From contig NZ_MQWB01000001.1 of the NCBI RefSeq assembly GCF_002257665.1, forward strand, positions 1,779,954-1,843,953: a DNA stretch of 64,000 nt, written 5' to 3'. Of this stretch, positions 26,301 through 32,479 are shown one piece after another. The number at the start of each line of letters is the position of its first letter. Position 1 is the first letter of the stretch. Both the position numbers and the translations under genes were made by a program. The notes below the pieces were generated by a model. It was given only the letters and a program-made list of their open reading frames with translations. It did no database searches and was not told where the DNA came from. Source of the stretch: Rubricoccus marinus. Lineage in GTDB: Bacteria; Bacteroidota; Rhodothermia; Rhodothermales; Rubricoccaceae.

Positions 26301-27971
26301 CTAACCAGGAATAACAGGACATATGGATATAAATGCGTCCCTTACGCCGCTGCAATGATCCGACGATAGATATCTCATAATTTGCTCCTCATATGACACA
26401 ACACTAAGGCCCAGACCGCTTGCCACTGCATATAACGCACCCTTTTTTGCAGAGTATAGCTTCAACATATTGTCTATATCACCGCTTGCTATATAAGCGT
26501 CTACAGTAGCACTCACATCTTCAATCATTTTGTCCAAATCTACGCTGTTATATACGCTTGCTACATTATGTCTTAGACTATCAGCGTCGGCATGACCCAA
26601 TCCTATGCTTCTGAATTTTTCCCTAACACTAGAAGCAACTGCATTTGCGACTATTCTATCTCTGTTTTCCTTAATCTTCTCCTTGACACCCAATATTATA
26701 TGATCCATAGCTTTAGATGCCTGATCTTTTGTATACGAAGCGCATTCCATGAATGCCTCTATAACCACCCTTGAGACGAGCAAGTTTTCTACCTTATACG
26801 TGTTAATAGCATAGATGCCCTTCGCCTCAAGACTAGATATATCCATATCTGTTCTAAAATCTCTATCTATTATACCAACAGGCTTAAGCCTATGCATATG
26901 GTCCATACCTCTTAAAGTATTTGTATAGTTAATCACACTCCTAGCACCACCCCCACTTGGCAGAACTGTAAAGTCACTATAAACGACTGAGTATATTTTG
27001 TAATCCCAGCTATCATAATCGCCTTCTACTAATACAACAGATTCCCTGCTTCCCTTAACTCTCAGCGAAAGCAATTCTGGGAGTCCATCAACATTATCGA
27101 ACTCTTCCCAGTCCCAAGCCTTCCCATTATATCCTTTTACCCATACATTCACTGCATTCCTTCTTGAAACAGCAAAATCAAGATCATGAGTCACGTACAC
27201 GAACACGCAATCATCTCTTTCGGATTCCAGTAGATCAAAAATTTTGTTTTGTATTACCTTATGAAGATGCAGTTCTGGTTCATCAATTATGATCACAGAT
27301 GACTTCGGGGCGGTCACCACATGGCCTATCAGGTAAAACCCAACCCTTTCCCCATCACTCATATCCGAAGCCCTATAAGACTCCTCTTGCTTGCCATCGT
27401 GTATCACTCTAGGCTCGTTAGATGACATCACAAACTCCTTAAGAGGGAATATAATACTCCACAGTCTTTTAACGTTGTCTAAAAGTGTTTCCGCTGGCGC
27501 TTCCAAAGTCGCATCCTCTTCTAGATTCGTATAACTCTGCAAAAAGTCACTAGCCTTCGCAGTGTAATCTGAATAAAGAACATCTAAAAGCTGTTGATAA
27601 TCATCTAGCGCTCCAACAAAGTAATCACCACCGTACTTGACATTTCTTTTACTTTGATCTAGATTTTTCTTAGTATATGATCTATAAGAACTTAGAGAAC
27701 CGTGTTTTATACTATAATCTAACATTAGACTATAATCAGACTCTTTAGCTAAATGCGTCAGTGTAGGAAACTTTATAGATTTTTGTGCACTTATCCTTTT
27801 GACAATAACATTCGATTGAGCATTTATCTCTATCCATGCGCCCATTCTTGTTTTTCCCGATCCGTTTGCTCCAGTTATCACCACCTGTTTCCCGCTCACA
27901 TCGATCTTGTTATTCGACTGATTGGCAGATGTTGACACGGGAAGCATGATCTCCACAGCACGCTCTGTCAT
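26301..27971 (-). CDS. ATPase-TOPRIM (DUF4435-like) fusion, PARIS-type anti-phage candidate
   Basis: 556 residues. The N-terminal ABC/AAA15-type ATPase has Walker A GANGSGKT (34-41), signature MSDGERVGFYLIG (~205), Walker B SSVIIIDEPELHLH (~225) and an H-loop VTHDLDFA (~260). From ~305 comes a TOPRIM region of the DUF4435 kind: SVVLVEGDYDSWDYKIY (acidic Glu), LPSGGGARSV, VGIIDRDFR (Asp-x-Asp) and YKVENLL. In PARIS systems AriA is such an ATPase and AriB a DUF4435 TOPRIM effector that cuts tRNA; fused one-gene forms are known. An OLD-family nuclease is the alternative. The gene is markedly AT-rich with AGA/ATA codons, unlike anything else in the window, so it is a recent acquisition. It has no copy of the host 9-mer. 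Confidence 0.75.
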   Translation of the reverse strand: MTERAVEIMLPVSTSANQSNNKIDVSGKQVVITGANGSGKTRMGAWIEINAQSNVIVKRISAQKSIKFPTLTHLAKESDYSLMLDYSIKHGSLSSYRSYTKKNLDQSKRNVKYGGDYFVGALDDYQQLLDVLYSDYTAKASDFLQSYTNLEEDATLEAPAETLLDNVKRLWSIIFPLKEFVMSSNEPRVIHDGKQEESYRASDMSDGERVGFYLIGHVVTAPKSSVIIIDEPELHLHKVIQNKIFDLLESERDDCVFVYVTHDLDFAVSRRNAVNVWVKGYNGKAWDWEEFDNVDGLPELLSLRVKGSRESVVLVEGDYDSWDYKIYSVVYSDFTVLPSGGGARSVINYTNTLRGMDHMHRLKPVGIIDRDFRTDMDISSLEAKGIYAINTYKVENLLVSRVVIEAFMECASYTKDQASKAMDHIILGVKEKIKENRDRIVANAVASSVREKFRSIGLGHADADSLRHNVASVYNSVDLDKMIEDVSATVDAYIASGDIDNMLKLYSAKKGALYAVASGLGLSVVSYEEQIMRYLSSDHCSGVRDAFISICPVIPG

Positions 27972-28098
27972 TTTTTATTTTTGCCTCGTTAATGTATTGA
28001 CGGTCGCAGCTGCGGGACTCACCCGCACCAGAGACTCGCTTGGCACAAGTTAGCCTTGAACTACTAGGAAAAGCTCACATCTAGCATGGGCGCAGCCA

Positions 28099-28135
28099 TT
28101 TACACTTGAGCATCTAATTCGACGGGAAGTGTAAA
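28099..28135. promoter_or_regulatory. Inverted repeat upstream of the ATPase-TOPRIM gene
   Basis: TTTACACTT and AAGTGTAAA are perfect complements separated by 19 bases, 128 bases before the defence gene start. This could be an operator or a stem-loop. Confidence 0.4.
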
Positions 28136-28248
28136 GCGTCAACGCCCCGCAAATGCCCCTAGCGGCTTCCTGTGGCGTATTTCGATCCCGCCAGAGGCTT
28201 AACGACTTGAGCGACATTGTAAAGCCGTAAAGTTTTGCGCGAAGCTCG

Positions 28249-28266
28249 GCCTCTGGCGCCAGAGGC
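28249..28266. repeat. GCCTCTGGCGCCAGAGGC palindrome inside the element
   Basis: The only complete back-to-back motif pair within the element, in its right non-coding region. It shows that the motif can enter acquired DNA. Confidence 0.9.
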
Positions 28267-28580
28267 GAACGGGCGGGCCTACTCCGTCCGATGGGTGAAC
28301 TGGGTAGGCTGGGTAGGGCTTGCCCCCTGGTTATGGTTCACGTGCTAGACTTCGGGCTCATGTAGATCTTCGAAGCGATACATTCCCATACTCATAAACG
28401 TCGAATCTAGCCCAATAAGCCCGATTATGCCTGGCCTTTGGCGCTGACCATAGTTACATTCGGGATGTGAGGGACCCCCTGACCTAGCGAGGCACCTGAG
28501 CCCGCTCGATTTGACAACCTGAGCGCACACTACATGACGGCACACGCCCTCTTGCTAAAGTCACAAGTCAAGGGCCGCTG

Positions 28581-28609
28581 TGCTACGGGTCGTAGCAGTA
28601 TCGTAGCAG
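28581..28609. repeat. Right arm-type recombinase site module
   Basis: TGCTACG, 3 bases, CGTAGCA (28591), 4 bases, CGTAGCAG (28602). Spacing and order match the left module at 22714-22742 exactly. It lies 52 bases inside the right att repeat. Confidence 0.65.
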
Positions 28610-28660
28610 CCTAGCACGATCTCCCCTCGTTTGAGGTGGTGAAACGCGCTAGATGCCCCT

Positions 28661-28745
28661 GTCGGGGTGGCGAAATGGTAAACGCAGCAGACTTAAAATC
28701 TGCCGGAGCCTCCGCTCCTTACGGGTTCGAGCCCCGTTCCCGGCA
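28661..28745 (+). tRNA. tRNA-Leu (anticodon UAA), reconstituted at the right junction
   Basis: 85 bases, class II tRNA with a long variable arm. Anticodon TAA is at 28694-28696, T-arm ACGGG-TTCGAGC-CCCGT, acceptor 3' strand TCCCGGC plus discriminator A; CCA is not encoded. The acceptor 5' strand GTCGGGG gives a G-U wobble at position 2, where the abandoned left half (GCCGGGG) would pair perfectly. The 5' half therefore came from the element. A -7 box at the expected distance is not seen (TAGATGCC at 28650 is too close), though TTTGAGG at 28630 could be a -33. Confidence 0.93.
28663..28699 (+). repeat. Right 37-bp att direct repeat
   Basis: Identical to 22592-22628. It ends in the anticodon loop of the intact tRNA-Leu. 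Confidence 0.85.
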
Positions 28746-28750
28746 CTTCC

Positions 28751-28766
28751 GCCAGAGGCCTCTGGC
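28751..28766. repeat. Motif palindrome after tRNA-Leu
   Basis: GCCAGAGGCCTCTGGC begins 6 bases after the tRNA 3' end. It is host DNA just outside the element and may help end the tRNA transcript. Confidence 0.85.
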
Positions 28767-28786
28767 GCCCCCTTCCCCACCCGCAC

Positions 28787-29122
28787 ATGATCCCGATCAC
28801 CGTCTACCTCCAGACCCCCGACGAAGGCGAGCCTTACCGCCAGCTGTTCCAGCAGCAGTTCTACGAGGTGCCGGCGGTCGGGAGCTTGGTGCGCGTGTTC
28901 GTCGCGGACCGGGTGGACGTGTACGTCGTGCAGGAGATCTACCACGACTTCCGCTCCGGCCCGCAAGGCCCGTCCCCGCTCCCCATCTCCATCGTGGTCA
29001 CGACTCCGAATACCGACTCGCCGAAAGAGGCGGAGGCACGGGCGCACTCCGAGATCGATGGCGCCTGGGGGAGCGAGTTCCAAGGGTTCGCCCGCGAGAC
29101 CAACAGCCCACGGTTGGGCTAA
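28787..29122 (+). CDS. Conserved-looking small protein of unknown function
   Basis: 111 residues starting at ATG 28787 (MIPITVYLQTPDEGEPYRQL). It has no signal or membrane segment. It shows a mixed alpha/beta pattern (SLVRVFVADRVDVYVVQEIY, PISIVVTTPN) and an acidic C-terminal half. I do not recognise a family. It lies 41 bases after tRNA-Leu and converges on the next gene with a 13-base gap. Confidence 0.6.
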   Translation: MIPITVYLQTPDEGEPYRQLFQQQFYEVPAVGSLVRVFVADRVDVYVVQEIYHDFRSGPQGPSPLPISIVVTTPNTDSPKEAEARAHSEIDGAWGSEFQGFARETNSPRLG

Positions 29123-29135
29123 CGAGCGCCGGCCG

Positions 29136-30005
29136 CTATCCGATCGCGCGGCGGCGGTTGGGAAGCCGGCTTTCCGGTTCGTCGACCTCTGGCGCGAACG
29201 GCTCGGCGTCCGGGTCCGCCAGCGGCGAGGCGTCTTGCACCACGTAGACGGTCTGGAAGCCCCACTCCACCGCCCACGTCGCCGCCTCTGGCGCGTCGGG
29301 GCCTGCGAGGATAACCGGCGTGAGCGCGTTGACCGGCAGCACGTCCGGCGCGAAGTCCTCTAGCGAGCAGATGTAGGCGTTCGGGATCGCGCCGTCGGCG
29401 CTCTGCTCCTGCGCGGAGCGGAGGTCGAACAGCGCCGCACCGTCGCGCACCTTGCCGGCCACGGCCTCTGGCGCCAGAGGCTTCGGGTCGCGGGATTCGG
29501 AGGCCGAGGCCATCGGCATGTCCACCTCGTCGACTTCGAGCAGCGCGCTCGCGGCGAGGTTAAAGAACTGGTCCGTCGTCGTCACGTCCTCAGAGCGCGA
29601 GCGCAAGCGGCCCTCGGCGTCGATCACGACGACGAGCGGACGGCCGGCGTATCCGTACAACTCGGCGATCTCGGCGCCGGGGTCTGCAACGGTCGCGAAC
29701 GGGAGGCGGAGGCTCCCCACGTGCTCGTCCGTCACGGCGCCAACGACGAGCGCGCCAGCGGCCTCCAGGTCCAGGTGCGCCTCGCGCAGGCCGTCCCACG
29801 TGCCGTCATCCGACGGGCCGAACTGCAGCACCACCGGCCGCCCGGCGGCATCGGCGAGCGAGAACGTCCCGCCGGGACCGGTCATCACCCACGTGGGGGC
29901 CGCGAGGCCGGAGGCCGAGGCCTCTGGCGTGGGCGTGTCCGCATCGGTGCACGCCGCCAGAGGCAGCGAGAGTGAGGCGAGGAGCAGGAATCCAGAACGG
30001 GTCAC
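29136..30005 (-). CDS. Lipoprotein with thioredoxin-like and rhodanese-like domains
   Basis: 289 residues from GTG 30005, with a lipobox SLPLAAC. Residues ~45-165 look like an AhpC/TSA-type thioredoxin fold (PTWVMTGPGGTFSLADAAGR, PVVLQFGPSDDGTWDGLREA, YGYAGRPLVVVIDAEGRL). The CxxC/peroxidatic Cys position is taken by DDGTW, so it has no redox cysteine there. Residues ~190-265 form a rhodanese-like domain (DGAALFDLRSAQEQSADGAI, PNAYICSLEDFAPD) without the catalytic Cys loop. It is probably a binding or scaffold protein. The upstream gene ytxJ ends 7 bases before this start, so they are coupled. Confidence 0.65.
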   Translation of the reverse strand: MTRSGFLLLASLSLPLAACTDADTPTPEASASGLAAPTWVMTGPGGTFSLADAAGRPVVLQFGPSDDGTWDGLREAHLDLEAAGALVVGAVTDEHVGSLRLPFATVADPGAEIAELYGYAGRPLVVVIDAEGRLRSRSEDVTTTDQFFNLAASALLEVDEVDMPMASASESRDPKPLAPEAVAGKVRDGAALFDLRSAQEQSADGAIPNAYICSLEDFAPDVLPVNALTPVILAGPDAPEAATWAVEWGFQTVYVVQDASPLADPDAEPFAPEVDEPESRLPNRRRAIG

Positions 30006-30012
30006 AAAAGGG

Positions 30013-30354
30013 TTAGGCGGCGTTCTGCGCGGCCTCGCGGAGATCGGCGGTCTTGATGCGGTGATGGTTGAACACGCTTGCAGGCTCCCCATCCTTCAGG
30101 ATGATCGCCTGCGGGGTCTCGTGCTGGACGTCCAGCGTTTCGGCGATGTAGCCCGAAAGCTCGCGGGCGTACTGCACCACGACGGCGTACAGCTTGGGGT
30201 CGCCCTCGCCTTCTAGGCCAACAAACTGCTCCTGGCCTCTGGCGGAGATGGGGCACGCCACGGAGTGCTTGAGCAGGGCGACGGGGCCATCGTGCGACGC
30301 TTTGAGCATCGCGTCGACGTCGTCTTGAGTCTTGAGTTCGGTAACGCTGGCCAT
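30013..30354 (-). CDS. ytxJ: YtxJ-type monothiol glutaredoxin-like protein
   Basis: 113 residues. The family is called bacillithiol-system redox-active YtxJ and has a thioredoxin-like fold. Visible marks are LLKHSVACPISARGQEQF with the single active-site Cys (~34) and the cis-Pro loop HETPQAIILKDGEP (~79). It implies bacillithiol-type thiol chemistry in this organism, as in many Bacteroidota and Rhodothermota. It likely forms an operon with the following lipoprotein gene, which also has thioredoxin-like features. Confidence 0.85.
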   Translation of the reverse strand: MASVTELKTQDDVDAMLKASHDGPVALLKHSVACPISARGQEQFVGLEGEGDPKLYAVVVQYARELSGYIAETLDVQHETPQAIILKDGEPASVFNHHRIKTADLREAAQNAA

Positions 30355-30485
30355 GAGGGGGCTGTCGATTCAGAGGAGACCGGGGGCCGGGCAGACGTAG
30401 CTTCCACAAGCGCTGCGCCGGAAACACAATGTAGGCGCCAGAGGCCCCGTTTGCGGCTCTTTTCTTGCTCACACCTGATTTGTTC

Positions 30486-32300
30486 ATGTCCTCCACCGAG
30501 GCCACACCCGCCCCCACCTCCACCGGTGCCGAAGCCGTCCGCTGGGACCTCACCGACCTCTACCCCTCCGTCGAGGACCTCGACGCGGCCCTGCTCGCGA
30601 CCGAGAGCGACGCCGCAGCGTTCGGTGACATGTACCGAGGCCACATCGCGTCGTTAGAGGCCGAGCCTCTGGCGATGGCGCTCCACGCCCTCGGCGAGAT
30701 CTACGACCGCGCGGGCCGCGCCTACACCTACGCGTACCTCGCGTGGAGCGTAGACACGGAGAACGCTGCCAGCGGCGCGCTGCTGCAACGCGTGCGCGAG
30801 TCGTACACGCGCATCAGCCAGTCGCTGCTCTTTTTCGACGTGGAGTGGGCCAAGATGGACGAGGCCCGCGCCAGAGGCCTGCTGGACGCCGAGCCGCTGG
30901 CGCCCTACCGTCACAGCCTGGAGCTCAAGCTGGACGCGCGCGATCACGTGCTCACCGAGCCCGAGGAGAAGATCCTCTCCGAGAAAGCCGTCACGGGCTG
31001 GAGCGCCTGGAACCGGTTCTTCGACGAGACGCTGGGCGCCGCTCGCTTCTCTTTCGAAGGCGACGAGCTGCCGCTTCAGAAAGTGCTGACGCGCCTGCAC
31101 GACGCCGACCGCAACGTCCGCCGCCGCGCCGCAGAGGCGATCTCCGAGGGCCTGGAGGACCTTTCGCGACCGCTGACCTACGTGTTCAACACGATCCTGG
31201 CCGACAAAGCGAGCTCGGACACGCTCCGCGGCTACCCCTCGTGGGACGCCTCGCGTCACGAGTCCAACGAGACCGACGCCGCGAGCGTGGACGCGCTCAT
31301 CACGGCCGTGACCGGCCGCTACGAGCTCGCTCAGCGCTTTTACGACCTCAAGCGGCGCCTGCTCGGCCTGAACGAGATGAAGGACTACGACCGCTACGCG
31401 CCGCTCGGCGAGGCGGACCGCTTTGTCCCGTTCGACGAGGCCAAGGCAACCGTTCTCGACGCGTACGGCGACTTCCACCCGGAGATGGGGCGCATCGCGG
31501 AGATGTTCTTCGATGGCTGGATCGACGCGCCGCCCGCTCCGGGCAAGCGCGGCGGGGCGTTCTCGCACGGCGCCGTGCCCAGCACGCACCCGTACATCCT
31601 GCTCAACTACGACGGCAAGCTCCGCGACGTGTCCACGCTTGCGCACGAGTTGGGCCACGGCGTGCACCAGTACCTCTCGCGAGACCAGGGCGTCTTCCAC
31701 GCCGATACGCCGCTTACGACCGCCGAGACGGCCAGCGTCTTCGGCGAGATGCTCACCTTCCAGCGCGTGCTCAAAACGCTGGACAACGACGCGGACCGAC
31801 TCGCGATGCTCGTCGAGAAGATCGACGACACGATGGCGACGGTTTTCCGGCAGGTGACCATGAACCGTTTCGAGGCCGCCATCCACGAGCACCGGCGGGT
31901 CACGGGTGAGCTGACGCCAGAGGACTTCGCGCAGCACTGGATGGAGACGCAGCGCGCGATGTACGGCGACGTCGTGGAGCTCGGCGAGGACTACGGCAAG
32001 TGGTGGAGCTACATCCCGCACTTCGTCCACACCCCTGGCTACGTCTACGCCTACGCGTTCGGCGAACTCCTCGTGCTCGCGCTCTACGACAAGTACCTCG
32101 AGGTTGGCCCTGCGTTTGCCGAGCAGTACGTGGACCTCTTGCGTGCGGGCGGCTCGGACTACCCGCACGTGCTCGTCGGCGCGCTCGGCATCGACCTCCG
32201 CGACCCCGGCTTCTGGGACCGCGGGCTCGACGCCATCGCGGCTCTCGTCGATCAGGCCGAGGCCCTCGCGGCCCGGCTTACGCCAGAGGCCTCCGCCTGA
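30486..32300 (+). CDS. pepF: Oligoendopeptidase F (M3 metallopeptidase)
   Basis: 604 residues, close to the usual ~600. It is a cytosolic zinc peptidase that degrades oligopeptides. The zinc motif is LAHELGHGVHQYL (HExGH, ~385), with the third ligand Glu in the downstream TTAETASVFGEM helix. The N-terminal PepF domain starts with VRWDLTDLYPSVEDLD. ATG 30486 (MSSTEA) is preferred over an in-frame ATG 21 bases upstream. A strong hairpin (32320-32352) follows the stop. Confidence 0.95.
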   Translation: MSSTEATPAPTSTGAEAVRWDLTDLYPSVEDLDAALLATESDAAAFGDMYRGHIASLEAEPLAMALHALGEIYDRAGRAYTYAYLAWSVDTENAASGALLQRVRESYTRISQSLLFFDVEWAKMDEARARGLLDAEPLAPYRHSLELKLDARDHVLTEPEEKILSEKAVTGWSAWNRFFDETLGAARFSFEGDELPLQKVLTRLHDADRNVRRRAAEAISEGLEDLSRPLTYVFNTILADKASSDTLRGYPSWDASRHESNETDAASVDALITAVTGRYELAQRFYDLKRRLLGLNEMKDYDRYAPLGEADRFVPFDEAKATVLDAYGDFHPEMGRIAEMFFDGWIDAPPAPGKRGGAFSHGAVPSTHPYILLNYDGKLRDVSTLAHELGHGVHQYLSRDQGVFHADTPLTTAETASVFGEMLTFQRVLKTLDNDADRLAMLVEKIDDTMATVFRQVTMNRFEAAIHEHRRVTGELTPEDFAQHWMETQRAMYGDVVELGEDYGKWWSYIPHFVHTPGYVYAYAFGELLVLALYDKYLEVGPAFAEQYVDLLRAGGSDYPHVLVGALGIDLRDPGFWDRGLDAIAALVDQAEALAARLTPEASA

Positions 32301-32319
32301 CCCCGCCTCTGGCGACGAC

Positions 32320-32352
32320 CGCGCCCGGAGACCGCTCTGGTCTCCGGGCGCG
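32320..32352 (+). terminator. Strong hairpin after pepF
   Basis: CGCGCCCGGAGACC (32320-32333) pairs perfectly with GGTCTCCGGGCGCG (32339-32352) around a 5-base loop. It lies 20 bases after the stop. No T-run, which may be normal in this GC-rich genome. Confidence 0.65.
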
Positions 32353-32479
32353 CCTGTACCCCCCGCTCTCGCGCCAGAGGCCGTTTTTCCACCTCGCGCA
32401 CCTAGCCGCCCCTCTTCTGCGTTGGCAGGCCGCGCCCCGTAGTTTCGGGCGCCCCGGCCTCCTCCCCTCTCCCTGCCGC

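Larger units (their letters stand above)
27972..28660. other. 690-base region between defence gene and right end, no convincing gene
   Basis: It holds an inverted repeat TTTACACTT (28099) / AAGTGTAAA (28127), direct copies of TGTAAAGC (28130, 28218), single and paired host 9-mers (28190, 28249-28266) and the right arm module (28581-28609). The first part should carry the promoter of the minus-strand defence gene. A 66-codon minus-strand frame (28345-28545) has no support. An origin or regulatory region is possible. Confidence 0.4.
22592..28699. mobile_element. 6 kb integrative element in tRNA-Leu(UAA)
   Basis: It is bounded by a 37-bp direct repeat (22592-22628 and 28663-28699) that covers the tRNA 5' half through the anticodon loop. 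It encodes a tyrosine recombinase next to the left end, a reduced family-A DNA polymerase, and an ATPase-TOPRIM defence-like protein. Base composition is lower in GC than the flanks, extremely so at 26.3-28.0 kb, and the host 9-mer motif is nearly absent. No capsid, terminase, relaxase or conjugation gene is seen, so it is probably a satellite or cryptic plasmid-like element that needs a helper for transfer. Confidence 0.85.

Noticed and set aside
28345..28545. 66-codon minus-strand frame near the right end of the element
   Set aside because: No start context, no recognisable sequence, and it lies among repeats.
22592..28699. Complete prophage
   Set aside because: No capsid, portal, terminase, tail or lysis gene is visible in the 6 kb; a satellite or cryptic element fits better.
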